Below the pieces are notes generated by a model. That model was not told the DNA's origin. It worked only from the letters and a program-made list of their open reading frames with translations, and made no database searches. Below, piece after piece: positions 53,773 through 62,424 of a DNA stretch of 64,000 nt. How positions within the stretch are numbered: the stretch's first letter is position 1; every line of letters begins with the position of its first letter. The DNA lies in NCBI RefSeq assembly GCF_014982855.1, contig NZ_JADCKF010000006.1, forward strand, positions 140,070-204,069. The letters are read 5' to 3'. Source of the DNA: Pseudoflavonifractor gallinarum. GTDB lineage: Bacteria; Bacillota; Clostridia; Oscillospirales; Oscillospiraceae. The position numbers and the translations under genes were made by a program.

Positions 53773-55392
53773 ATGATACAGATCAGCAATCTCTCCCTCC
53801 CCGTGGGCGGCGGGGAGGAACAGCTGCGCAAGCGCGCCGCCCGCGTCCTGAATCTGCGCCCAGAGGACATCGGGGAGCTCCGGCTCATCCGCCAGTCCAT
53901 TGACGCTCGGAAAAAGAACGACGTCCATCTGGTCTGCACCGTCCAGGTGGCGGTGGACCGGGAGGAGAAGGTCCTCAGCCGCTGCAAGTCCAAGCAGGTC
54001 TCCAAGGTAGAGCGGAAGCCCTACCGCTTCCCGCCGGTGCTGCGCCGCTCCTCCTTGCCGCCGGTGGTGGTGGGGATGGGGCCGGCCGGACTCTTTGCCG
54101 CCCTCTATCTGGCCCGGGCCGGAATCCCCTGCATCGTGCTGGAGCGGGGCCGGGACGTGGACGAGCGCGCCGCGGATGTGGAGCATTTCTGGCGCACCGG
54201 CGCCCTCTCCCGCACCTCCAACGTGCAGTTCGGGGAGGGGGGCGCGGGCACCTTCTCGGATGGCAAGCTCACCACCGGCACCCATGACAGCCGCATCGGC
54301 ACCGTGCTGGACACCCTGGTGGGAGCGGGCGCGCCCGCCGACGTGACCTGGAGCCACAAGCCCCATGTCGGCACCGACGTGCTCCGCCAGGTGGTCAAAG
54401 CCATCCGGCTGGAGCTCATCCGCCTGGGCTGCGACGTGCGCTTTGAGAGCCAGCTCACCGCCATTCACACAGAGGAGGGCGCGGTCCGCTCCATCACCGT
54501 CACCACGGACACGGGCAATTATGACCTCCCCTGCGATTCCCTCATCCTGGCCCCCGGCCACTCGGCCCGGGACACCTTCGCCATGCTCCACGCCATGGAT
54601 CTGCCTATGGAGCAGAAGAACTTTGCCATCGGCGTGCGCATCGAGCACCGGCAGCGGGACATCAGCGCTGCCCAGTTCGGGGACTATTGGAAGGACTTGC
54701 CCCCGGCCGACTACAAGCTCTCCTGTCACCTTCCCTCGGGGCGCAGTGCCTTCACCTTCTGTGTCTGCCCCGGCGGAGAGGTGGTGGCCGCCGCCTCGGA
54801 CTACGGCCAGGTGGTCACCAACGGCATGAGCCATCGGGCCCGGGACGGGGAGAACATCAATGGCGGCTTCCTGGTGGGTGTGGGGCCCGAGGATTTCCCC
54901 GGGGACGATCCCCTGGCCGGGGTCCGCTTCCAGGAGACCTGGGAGCAGGCGGCCTGGGAGCTGGGGACGGGCGGCGCGGCCCCTCGCTGGCAGGAAGACG
55001 CCCCCCTTTTCCACGCCCCCGCGCAGACCGTGGGCGATTTCCTGGCGGGACGCCCCTCCCAGGGGCCCGGCCAGGTGCAGCCCACCTATCGCCCCGGGGT
55101 CACCTGGAGCGACCTCACCCGCTGCCTCCCGGCCTATGTGACCGACACCCTGCGGGAGGCCCTCCCCATTTTTGACCGGAAGGTGCATGGATTTGCCGCC
55201 CCGGACGCCGTCCTCACCGGCGTGGAGACCCGCTCCTCCTCCCCCGTGCGCATCCTGCGGGGGGAGGATCTCCAGTCCACCGGCCTTCGGGGACTCTACC
55301 CCTGCGGGGAGGGAGCGGGATACGCCGGCGGCATCATGTCGGCCGCCGTAGACGGAGTGCGGGTGGCCGAAGCAGTGGCCACCCGTCCCTGA
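53773..55392 (+). CDS. FAD-dependent dehydrogenase (COG2509 type)
   Basis: 539 residues. A basic N-terminal domain of about 95 residues (LNLRPEDIGELRLIRQSIDARKK) precedes the FAD fold VVVGMGPAGLFAAL. The FGEGGAGTFSDGKL and GAGYAGGIMSAAVDG segments define this uncharacterised group of flavoproteins found across Firmicutes. The substrate is unknown. The ribosome site before ATG 53773 is weak, so it may rely on coupling with deoD. Confidence 0.87.
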   Translation: MIQISNLSLPVGGGEEQLRKRAARVLNLRPEDIGELRLIRQSIDARKKNDVHLVCTVQVAVDREEKVLSRCKSKQVSKVERKPYRFPPVLRRSSLPPVVVGMGPAGLFAALYLARAGIPCIVLERGRDVDERAADVEHFWRTGALSRTSNVQFGEGGAGTFSDGKLTTGTHDSRIGTVLDTLVGAGAPADVTWSHKPHVGTDVLRQVVKAIRLELIRLGCDVRFESQLTAIHTEEGAVRSITVTTDTGNYDLPCDSLILAPGHSARDTFAMLHAMDLPMEQKNFAIGVRIEHRQRDISAAQFGDYWKDLPPADYKLSCHLPSGRSAFTFCVCPGGEVVAAASDYGQVVTNGMSHRARDGENINGGFLVGVGPEDFPGDDPLAGVRFQETWEQAAWELGTGGAAPRWQEDAPLFHAPAQTVGDFLAGRPSQGPGQVQPTYRPGVTWSDLTRCLPAYVTDTLREALPIFDRKVHGFAAPDAVLTGVETRSSSPVRILRGEDLQSTGLRGLYPCGEGAGYAGGIMSAAVDGVRVAEAVATRP

Positions 55393-55449
55393 CGGGCTGT
55401 CCACTCCCCTTTCCCGGCAAGCACAGTGCAAAAGGAGGCGTTTCCTGTT

Positions 55450-56025
55450 TTGAAGCGGGACCACACACTCTATTTCCGTCTGTTCTCCTCCACCTTTCTG
55501 CTCAGCGCCTTTACCTTCGGCGGGGGCTATGTCATCGTTCCCCTGATGAAGCAGAAGTTTGTGGACCAGCTCCACTGGCTGGAGGAGCAGGAGATGCTGG
55601 ACCTCACCGCCATCGCCCAGTCTGCACCCGGCCCCATCGCGGTCAACGCCGCCATCCTGCTGGGGTACCGGGTGGGCGGGCCGCTGGGGGCCGCCCTCTC
55701 CATCCTTGGGACCATTCTGCCGCCCTTTCTCATCTTGTCGGTGGTCTCGCTCTTTTACACCGCCTTCCGGGAAAACCGGGTGGTGGCCGCCGTCCTCAAG
55801 GGGATGCAGGCCGGTGTGTCCGCCGTCATTGCCAGTGTGGTGGTGGACATGGGCGGGGACATCCTGCGGCGGCGGGAATGGCTTCCCACCGCCATCATGG
55901 CGGGCTCCTTTCTGGTGACCCTGCTCTGGGACGGGCTCAATGTGGCCTGGATCCTTCTGGTCTGCGCGCTTCTGGGCATCACCGCCACCTTTGCCGCCCA
56001 GCGCCGGAAGGAGGGTTCGCCTTGA
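55450..56025 (+). CDS. Chromate transporter-family protein, first half
   Basis: 191 residues from TTG 55450, which follows AAAAGGAGG; GTG 55426 is an upstream alternative that would include the ribosome site. Family motifs FTFGGGYVIVPLM and QSAPGPIAVNAA are clear. Short-chain CHR proteins of about 190 residues come in pairs and may work as heterodimers. Chromate efflux is shown for some; in gut anaerobes the natural ion may differ. Confidence 0.9.
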   Translation: MKRDHTLYFRLFSSTFLLSAFTFGGGYVIVPLMKQKFVDQLHWLEEQEMLDLTAIAQSAPGPIAVNAAILLGYRVGGPLGAALSILGTILPPFLILSVVSLFYTAFRENRVVAAVLKGMQAGVSAVIASVVVDMGGDILRRREWLPTAIMAGSFLVTLLWDGLNVAWILLVCALLGITATFAAQRRKEGSP

Positions 56026-56591
56026 TCCTGATCCAGCTCTTTTTCAGCTTTCTCCAGATTGGGCTCTTCAGCTTCGGCGGAGGATATGCCGCCCTTCCCC
56101 TCATCCAGACCCAGGTGGTGGACGTCCACCACTGGCTGGATATGGCGGAGCTCACCGATCTCATTACCATCTCCCAGATGACCCCGGGGCCCATTGCCAT
56201 CAATGCCGCCACCTTTGTGGGCACCCAGATCGCCGGGCCCCTGGGGGCCATCGTGGCCACGCTGGGGTGCGTCTTTCCCTCCTGCGTCATTGTCTCCCTG
56301 CTGGCCTGGGTCTACTACCGGTACCGGAGTCTCACCGCCATCCAGGGGGCCCTGTACGGCCTGCGTCCGGCCATCGTGTCCCTCATCGCCTCGGCGGGAC
56401 TCTCTCTGGTCATAACCGCCTTTTGGGGAACGGAGGGCTTTGCACCCGTCCTTCCCGATCTTGTGGCGGTAGGGCTCTTTGTGGGAGCCTTCGCCGTGCT
56501 GCGCCGCTGGAAGTGTGACCCGGTTGTGGTCATGCTGGGCTGCGGCGTACTGGGTGGCATCCTCTATCTGTTTCTCCCCGGTCTGGGATAA
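56022..56591 (+). CDS. Chromate transporter-family protein, second half
   Basis: 189 residues from TTG 56022, 6 bases after AAGGAGGG and overlapping the partner's stop as TTGA. Motifs FSFGGGYAALPLI and QMTPGPIAINAATF match the first half and show an old duplication. It should form the transporter together with the preceding gene. Confidence 0.9.
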   Translation: MILIQLFFSFLQIGLFSFGGGYAALPLIQTQVVDVHHWLDMAELTDLITISQMTPGPIAINAATFVGTQIAGPLGAIVATLGCVFPSCVIVSLLAWVYYRYRSLTAIQGALYGLRPAIVSLIASAGLSLVITAFWGTEGFAPVLPDLVAVGLFVGAFAVLRRWKCDPVVVMLGCGVLGGILYLFLPGLG

Positions 56592-56612
56592 GAAAAACGG
56601 TCACAGAAAAGG

Positions 56613-56655
56613 GTTAAGCCCCATAGGTACACAATGTGAACCTATGGGGCTTAAC
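56613..56655 (+). terminator. Long hairpin after the chromate transporter pair
   Basis: GTTAAGCCCCATAGGT (56613-56628) pairs perfectly over 16 bases with ACCTATGGGGCTTAAC (56640-56655). No U run follows, so it may be a weak terminator or a boundary repeat. A second 11-bp hairpin with CTTGTGG/CCACAGG core lies at about 56678-56703. The rest up to 56877 shows no gene I can support. Confidence 0.6.
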
Positions 56656-56877
56656 GCCGTGTATGGGGAAAATTAGGGCTTGTGGAGCACCACAGGCTCT
56701 AATTTCTTATTTAACAGGACAACTACCGGCTCTCGCAAAAGTGGTAAGTTTTCTACCCACGGACAGTGGTGTATGGTCTGCAAAACCAATGATAAGGCAT
56801 TTATTGAAATACAAATATTCCAGTGGCTTTTCACGCTAACTTGTGGTATGGTGTCTTGCTACAAGGAGGTAGAGCAT

Positions 56878-57165
56878 ATGAACAACGCCCTGAAAAAATT
56901 CTACTACGGATTTTACACGCCACTGCCTATGGCAGAGTCTGAGCAGGAAATTGAAACTTGCCACCAACAACTTATTGAGAGATTGGAAAAGCCAGAGAGA
57001 AAGCTGGTGTTGCGGATCATGGACGCACAGAACCTAATCACAGAGGAACGCTCCATGGACAGTTTCCTTTGCGGATTCCAATTGGCATGGGAATTGGCAT
57101 ACGAGTTGAATCACTTTGAGACAGACAGGCATCCCTTTCCGGAAGAAGCGGAGAGGGATGTCTGA
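56878..57165 (+). CDS. Small protein resembling DUF6809
   Basis: 95 residues from ATG 56878, with AAGGAGG upstream. It is helical, with LKKFYYGFYTPLP at the start and FLCGFQLAWELAYEL near the end, a pattern I associate with DUF6809 proteins carried on Firmicutes mobile elements. Its codons are less GC-rich than those of genes to the left and its 3' neighbour is convergent. It marks the left edge of the accessory-looking stretch. Function unknown. Confidence 0.65.
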   Translation: MNNALKKFYYGFYTPLPMAESEQEIETCHQQLIERLEKPERKLVLRIMDAQNLITEERSMDSFLCGFQLAWELAYELNHFETDRHPFPEEAERDV

Positions 57166-57236
57166 TTTTTATAGGAATAGCTGTGTAGTACTTTAAGACA
57201 TGGGCAGAATACTTGTTTGAAACCGTGATTGGGTGT

Positions 57237-58375
57237 TTAGTCGGCCATGCCAATCTGACCGATGGCATAGCGCAGGGCCTTCATGGTAATGGGCGACTGG
57301 GGCTGGATCGCATCGCCCGGCTCCAGCAGCTTGTTGGTGATGGCAAATGCAATGGCGTCCCGCGCCCAGGGAGAGACCTGGCCACCGTCCTGGTACCGGT
57401 CCAGAATGTCTACATCGGTCACTTTAGGCCTCCGAACAGGCGATAGATCATCACCATAGCCTGTTCCACAGTCATGGCATCCTCCGGCCCAAAGAAACCG
57501 TTACCGTAGCCGCCCAGATAGCCGTTTTGCTCTGCCCAGGCAACTGCCTCAGCGTAAGGAGCCTCCCATGCTACATCTGTAAAGGTGGGGGGCCCCACGA
57601 TCTCGTCCCAGCGATGGGCATGGTCCAACAGCATCTTGGCTGCGTCGCCCCGGGTGACGGAAACCTCGCTGGTGTCGGCCCAGCTGACGGAGATGTCGTC
57701 CAGATAGTAGGAGGTCACCCCTTCAAAGCCGGAGTCGGTGCCAATCACCAGATACGCCGTTCCCGCTTCATCGGTCCGGGCAATTACCTTGGTCTCGATC
57801 TCATTGAACTCATATTCACCGGGACGGTTGATTTCCTTTTTGGCAAGGTTTCCGACCACGATCATATCCGCTCCGCCGGTACTCTGACTGCCCTTGTCGA
57901 TGTTCAGGCGGAAGTGGTTCAGGGAGTCCAGGCTGTTTTCCGGCTCCTCAGAGGCAACACCGCACTTGACGAAGACCGATTCTCCGGGAGCGCCGCCGAT
58001 GCCGATCATATCATTTTCCACATTGGTTGCCAGCTTGAAACGGACAGTGAACTGATACTCTGTCTCGGGAGCCAGGCCACTCAGTTCTTTGAAATATCCC
58101 ATAAAGAGATCGTCGCTGTGATTATTGCCGGAGAGGAAAAGTCCCTTTCCAGCGTCTGCAATGGGAACCTCCTCATGGCCGGAGCGAAGCTCATAAAATT
58201 CCTCCACCCCCTGCTCGTTGGGGTAGTCGGAAAAAATGGGAGTAAACCCACCGTCATTCTGGTTAAAGTCAAACCCTACTCCGGTGGTCGTCTCCTTTGC
58301 GGCGGCAGTCCCCGCCAGAATACTCATGCCAATGGCCGCAGCTATGCTTAGTGAACAGAATCGTTTGAACCGCAT
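57237..58375 (-). pseudogene. Secreted SLH-domain protein interrupted by a frameshift
   Basis: The first frame (58375-57419, 318 aa) starts at an ATG with GAAGGAGG upstream. It has a signal peptide, a beta-sandwich region of about 190 residues resembling a carbohydrate-binding fold, and one SLH repeat plus part of the next (TFTDVAWEAPYAEAVAWAEQ), then stops after LFGGLK. The rest of the SLH region (DILDRYQDGGQVSPWARDAIAF...) continues in the -1 frame to 57237. Joining them restores a normal SLH protein of about 378 aa. It may be a true mutation, a base-calling error or, less likely, programmed slippage. It lies 40 bases after the ECF sigma gene. Confidence 0.8.
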
Positions 58376-58415
58376 TTGAAATCCTCCTTCGATGTTTTGG
58401 CGTTTGCCCGTTCAT

Positions 58416-59201
58416 CTATTTAGATGCGGCGAGGATTTCGCTTTGTTGGAATTTTGTCGGAAAATTTGAAAAAAGAATTCCGGCCACAATGGAAACGATC
58501 AGCAGGGTCAACCACACCGTAAACCAGGGAGACAGGGACGGCTCTGCGGGCGGGATGCTGCTGATGCCAAAATCGCCGCCAGGCTCCTGGGCAGGTGTAC
58601 GGAAATACTGGGCTGCCTGGTACAGAAGACCAACCGCAGAAACGATTGCCACGCTGACCAGAGCGGTGAGGGTTCGCCGCAGGCTTTTGATGGAGGTGTT
58701 GTAGAGCCACTGGACCGTTCCCACAGGCATGGACAACAGCTGGGCGATCTCCTTGTGACTCAGGCCACCCAGGACTTTCAGGGTGACCACATTCTGTCGC
58801 TTTTGATCAAGAGAGGACAGCATGGACTGAACCGTCTCCATGTCCTCCAGCATCTCCAACTGCCGCTCAGGGACAGGGATCTCCGGAAGCTCATCCACAG
58901 AATGCTCCGGCTTCTTTTTCCGCAGGACCATTAGGGCTTCATTTTTGACCACCGTATGGAGCCAGGCCAGTTCGTGATCGGAGGGAAACAGGCTCTCGTC
59001 CATGGTATAGAGCCGCAGGGCCGCGTTTTGTACCGCGTCCATAGCGTCGCTCTCCTGCCGGAGCACCGTATAGGCAGTGCTAAACAGAAGCCGGTAATAC
59101 CGGGCATAGAGCAGCTCAAATCCTATCGGGTTCTTTGTTCGGATCAAAGCCAGAATCTCTTTGAGGTCGGCGTGTTTTGTATCGTGTGTTACTCGAAACA
59201 T
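58416..59201 (-). CDS. ECF-like sigma factor fused to two membrane helices
   Basis: 261 residues. Residues 10-95 resemble sigma region 2 (ELLYARYYRLLFSTAYTVLRQESDAMDAVQ) and 115-176 region 4 with the HTH LSHKEIAQLLSMPVGTVQWLYN. The C-terminal extension has two likely membrane helices (about 177-196 and 226-246) joined by a Pro-rich loop. No separate anti-sigma gene is adjacent, so the tail may hold the factor at the membrane. The SLH gene just downstream is the likely co-transcribed partner. The ribosome site before ATG 59201 is weak. Confidence 0.85.
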   Translation of the reverse strand: MFRVTHDTKHADLKEILALIRTKNPIGFELLYARYYRLLFSTAYTVLRQESDAMDAVQNAALRLYTMDESLFPSDHELAWLHTVVKNEALMVLRKKKPEHSVDELPEIPVPERQLEMLEDMETVQSMLSSLDQKRQNVVTLKVLGGLSHKEIAQLLSMPVGTVQWLYNTSIKSLRRTLTALVSVAIVSAVGLLYQAAQYFRTPAQEPGGDFGISSIPPAEPSLSPWFTVWLTLLIVSIVAGILFSNFPTKFQQSEILAASK

Positions 59202-59229
59202 ACTGCTTATATTGAATTCAACTCTTTTC

Positions 59230-59685
59230 TCACATGGTACTTCGATATATCATGATTTCTTCCCCTTTGGTATCCAGTTCGCCTGTAAATTCAAATCCAA
59301 AGGAGCGATATAAAGCGATTGCAGGATGGTTTTCTGCGTACACGCTGAGATAAATATCTGTATTGGGATAGTGGGAACAGATCTCCTGTAGGATCAGCTG
59401 GACCGCAGGCTTTGCATAGCCTTTACCTTGATGCTGCTTATCAATCAGCAAGCGGTCAAACCAAAGTCTTGTATAGGCGGGCTCCAGGATCATTCCGTAC
59501 ATGGTAAAACCGATCATGGTGTCGTTGTCATAGATGCACATGGGATGCTACGCTGCCAGCTGATCCGCCTCTTTCATACAGTCCGCAACACTTTCGATAA
59601 AACCTGTCTGGTGTGGAAACACCTTCAACTTCTCAATAGCCCTGCGATTTTTGCTGGTAACAGGTATTAGAGACAGATTACTCAT
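59230..59685 (-). pseudogene. GNAT acetyltransferase with an in-frame stop
   Basis: The frame opens at ATG 59685 (SNLSLIPVTSKNRRAIEKLK), overlapping the end of the CNNM gene by 8 bases, and is cut by TAG at 59548-59550. It then continues in the same frame from HPMCIYDNDTMIGFTMYG to 59230 with the acetyl-CoA loop QHQGKGYA and the NHPAIALYRSFGF block. The whole resembles BltD/SpeG-like polyamine or antibiotic acetyltransferases of about 150 aa. TGG to TAG would explain the stop. An internal restart at 59541 would lack the first strand and helix. Confidence 0.82.
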
Positions 59686-61030
59686 GCTCACCTCTATGTT
59701 CCTGTTTTTCTGTGTTCTGCGGCTCTGCCAAGCAAACCAACGCAGTTACCACTTGATGATTTCGGATCTCGGTGACCCGGATCACCAGACCGAAAGTCTC
59801 CACCTCAATGGTGGATCCATCCTCGGGAATGGTGGCCACGGCCCCAAAGATCAGTCCGTTAAAGGTATCGAAGTCGTCAAAGGGCAGCGTGACACCAAGT
59901 GTTTGGGCAACCTCCTCCAGAGGCGCCTCTCCACGGATCTTCCAGGTGCCAGAGTCCACAGCCTCGATCAGGGGAAGGGCGTTTCGGCATACATCCTCCT
60001 CGCCCAGATCTCCCACCAGCTGCTCCACAAGATCGTTGATGGTAACAATGCCCGTCATGCCGCCGTATTCGTCCAGCACCACCGCCAAAGGATGGCAGCC
60101 GCCCTTCATGTTACGGAACAGCACATCCGCCTTGACGCTGTCCGGTACCAAATAGGGAGTCTCCACCGCCTGTTCCAGTACGGTCTCACGGCTCCGGTCC
60201 GTCAGGCGGAAGTAATCTTTTGCATTGAGGATACCCACCACATCGTCCGCGGATTCTCCGCACACAGGATACCGGGTGTGGCGGCTGTTGTGGATGGTGG
60301 CGGCCCACTCCTCCATGCTCTCCTCCAGCCACAGAATGGTCAGGTCGGTTCGGTGGGTGGCAATCTCCCCGGCGGTCAAGTCGTCAAACTCAAAGACGTT
60401 TTGGATGAATTGCTTTTCTTCGTGGTCAATGGTACCTTTCTGGCTGCCCACGTCTACCATCATGCGGATCTCCTCCTCACTGACGGTCTCCTCCTCGGCG
60501 TTGGGGTCAATACCAAGCAGACGAAGGACAGCATTGGTGGAAGCGGTCAGGAACCACACAATAGGTGCAAACAGCTTGGCGATGGCGGAGATCAGGCCGG
60601 AGATACCCAGAGCCAGGGACTCTGCCTTACGCATGGCCACCCGCTTGGGAACCAACTCACCAAAGATCAGGGTAAAGTAGGACAAAACCAGCGTGATGAT
60701 GACCACGGCGATGGCGTCCAGGGTAGCAGCGGGAATGCCCACACCCAGGCTTACCAGCCAATTGACCAGGCCGTCTGAAAAGTTTTCCGCCGCAAAGGCG
60801 CTGCCCAGGAAGCCGGACAGAGTGATGGCCACCTGGATGGTGGCGAGAAAGCGGGCCGGTTGGCTGGTCAGACGAGCCAGACGCACGGCCCGTTTGTCTC
60901 CCTCCGCCGCCATTCGGGCCAGCTTGGCGTCATTGATAGAAATTACTGCAATCTCCGCACTGGCAAAGACTGCGTTGAGCAGGATCAGAAACACCTGCAG
61001 TAAAATCATAAATAAGATAGAATTTTCCAT
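59678..61030 (-). CDS. CNNM/CorC (HlyC) family transporter with CBS pair
   Basis: 450 residues. An N-terminal CNNM membrane domain with about four helices (SGFLGSAFAAENF, FGELVPKRVAM) is followed by two CBS domains (about 210-330) and a CorC_HlyC domain (about 345-435). Relatives export or regulate Mg2+ (or Co2+) and bind Mg-ATP in the CBS pair; the name hemolysin is historical. GAGGAGG precedes ATG 61030. It is preceded by a leader peptide and a terminator hairpin, and followed by an overlapping GNAT pseudogene. Confidence 0.93.
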   Translation of the reverse strand: MENSILFMILLQVFLILLNAVFASAEIAVISINDAKLARMAAEGDKRAVRLARLTSQPARFLATIQVAITLSGFLGSAFAAENFSDGLVNWLVSLGVGIPAATLDAIAVVIITLVLSYFTLIFGELVPKRVAMRKAESLALGISGLISAIAKLFAPIVWFLTASTNAVLRLLGIDPNAEEETVSEEEIRMMVDVGSQKGTIDHEEKQFIQNVFEFDDLTAGEIATHRTDLTILWLEESMEEWAATIHNSRHTRYPVCGESADDVVGILNAKDYFRLTDRSRETVLEQAVETPYLVPDSVKADVLFRNMKGGCHPLAVVLDEYGGMTGIVTINDLVEQLVGDLGEEDVCRNALPLIEAVDSGTWKIRGEAPLEEVAQTLGVTLPFDDFDTFNGLIFGAVATIPEDGSTIEVETFGLVIRVTEIRNHQVVTALVCLAEPQNTEKQEHRGEHE

Positions 61031-61064
61031 TGTAAGTACCTCCTCAAATCATAACAATTACAGA

Positions 61065-61119
61065 AAAAGCGCAAAAGACACGACCTGTCACATTATTCGC
61101 GAAAGTACAGGCCATGTCT
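61065..61119 (-). terminator. Leader terminator (attenuator) before the CNNM gene
   Basis: Minus strand GACATGGCCTGT (61119-61108) pairs over 12 bases, two of them G-U, with ACAGGTCGTGTC (61089-61078). T runs follow at 61074-61077 and 61065-61069. The 5' arm and half the loop lie inside the leader peptide frame, so ribosome position can decide whether it forms. Confidence 0.82.
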
Positions 61120-61186
61120 CATTCGATTCTGTTCATAATTGTACGAGGGAGGCTTGGCGGGGGCGTTACTGTCACCGTCATCCATA
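61094..61186 (-). CDS. Candidate leader peptide, 30 residues
   Basis: ATG 61186 follows AAAGGAGAAGG and lies 30 bases after the expected transcript start. The peptide begins MDDGDSNAPAKPPS, rich in Asp and Pro, and ends RHGLYFRE at TAA 61094. Asp/Pro-rich N-termini destabilise ribosomes at low Mg2+, as in enterobacterial mgtL. Because the downstream gene is of a Mg2+-linked family, a metal-sensing attenuator is a reasonable inference. It is too short for composition to prove coding. Confidence 0.6.
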
Positions 61187-61223
61187 AGTTGAAGACCTTC
61201 TCCTTTCATTGTAATGTTCCATA

Positions 61224-61252
61224 TCTTATCAGAAAATCTTCGGTTCGTCAAC
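61224..61252 (-). promoter_or_regulatory. Sigma-A promoter of the CNNM leader
   Basis: Minus strand TTGACG (61247-61252), 17 bases, TAAGAT (61224-61229). Confidence 0.7.
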
Positions 61253-61519
61253 TTGTGAAGTGACTATTATACATATAGATTCTGTTCAGATCATGTCCCT
61301 GTCCCGAGTCATGTGGCAGTACATATTTCTTTCTTTTGATCCGTCATGTAAAACCGGACGAAAGGCCGAAGATAGATCGAATTATGGTTTCTGTTTATGA
61401 TTTTACTTAGTAAACACTATAAATACAATCCGTATCTCGATGACCGCCCATTTTCTCCCAATATCCATCTCTTCCAGTTTGTTCATGAGAAGAGTGTAAA
61501 AAATGCAAAGAAGAGAACA
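61253..61519. other. Intergenic stretch without recognisable gene
   Basis: AT-rich compared with the rest of the window. I see no open frame with a ribosome site, no tRNA and no repeat shared with other parts of the window. A TATAAT-like box on the minus strand near 61266-61271 has no good -35. Confidence 0.5.
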
Positions 61520-61545
61520 GCCGGAAATCCTCAGGGATTTCCGGC
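61520..61545 (-). terminator. Hairpin after the GNAT pseudogene
   Basis: GCCGGAAATCC (61520-61530) pairs with GGATTTCCGGC (61535-61545). On the minus strand a short T-rich stretch (TGTTCTCTTCTTT) follows. Confidence 0.65.
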
Positions 61546-61651
61546 GTAGTTCATGTATTTCTTTTAAACCTCACGTCCGCCTTGTATGTTAGAAAACGCC
61601 AGCAACTCTGCACCGGACCCATGCCAAGCTCCAAAATGGTTTCATCGCCTC

Positions 61652-62286
61652 TTATTCATCCAGCTGTGCACAGGCAATTTCATACTCCTGCTGGCAGGGA
61701 AGCACTTTCTTTTCCTTTTTCGGGAATGAAGCATCGAAGGCGAGGATATCCGCTTCCTCCGCCTCCAGCGCCTCGGAAAATTCAGCGTAACCATGGATTC
61801 CCTCCAGGGCATTTTCCCGGAGGGGCAGCACCAGAAGACCGGTATAGAACTTTCCGTCCGGCATGGAGATGCCGTATTTTTTTCCGCCTCGGAATCCATA
61901 GGGCTCATAGTGGTACGGGTATCCCAAGGTCAGAATGGCGGAGTATCCCATTACTTTTGCTTTTTCAATGGAATGGGTGATCAACTTTCTACCCAATCCC
62001 TGACGGTGATATTTGGAGAAATAAGAACCGGTCCAAAACTGATCGTGGGAAATTCTCCGTCCGGTGTTACGACTTTGGAATGGGTATAGAAAATGGCACC
62101 CTCCACAGTGCCGTCCACCTCGATGACAAAGGCAAGCTCCTGGATAAAATCAGGATGTGACCGCATTTTGTGGACCACATAGTGCTCCGCAGCGCCGGGG
62201 AAATAGAGGTTCCAGAAGGCTTCCCGGGCCACCTCCTCTGTTCTGCGATAGTCCTTTGCTTCTTCCTTGCGAACCACGATATTCAT
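61652..62286 (-). pseudogene. GNAT acetyltransferase with a frameshift
   Basis: The N-terminal part (62286 leftward) reads MNIVVRKEEAKDYRRTEEVAREAFW through ISFGPVLISP, then runs into a stop at 61981. The C-terminal part continues in another frame as GRKLITHSIEKAKVMGYSAILTLGYPYHYEPYGF to 61652. Adding one base near 62008-62015 gives SPKYHRQGLGRKLI, the expected acetyl-CoA loop of the YhbS-like GNAT family. The full protein would be about 211 aa. Start ATG 62286 follows GGAGGTATC. Confidence 0.85.
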
Positions 62287-62424
62287 GATGTGATACCTCC
62301 TTATTTCCGTTTCCGATGTTCCTTGGCAAAGGGTCTGGCATTCTTCATGCCGCCCGAATCTTTTTGTACATAGTATAAAAGTAAGCCGTCAGAGCTCTAA
62401 AGGCACTTCACAATTCCCTCCATC

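Noticed and set aside
51739..55575. Open frame of about 1280 codons on the minus strand
   Set aside because: It is antisense to ackA, deoD and the FAD dehydrogenase, and its low-complexity Gly/His/Leu composition is typical of a shadow frame.
59548..59550. TAG as pyrrolysine or other recoded codon
   Set aside because: GNAT proteins do not use pyrrolysine and no Pyl genes are visible. A TGG to TAG change is simpler.
61031..61252. M-box or other metal riboswitch before the CNNM gene
   Set aside because: I could not find the conserved M-box core. The leader peptide with terminator explains the region better.
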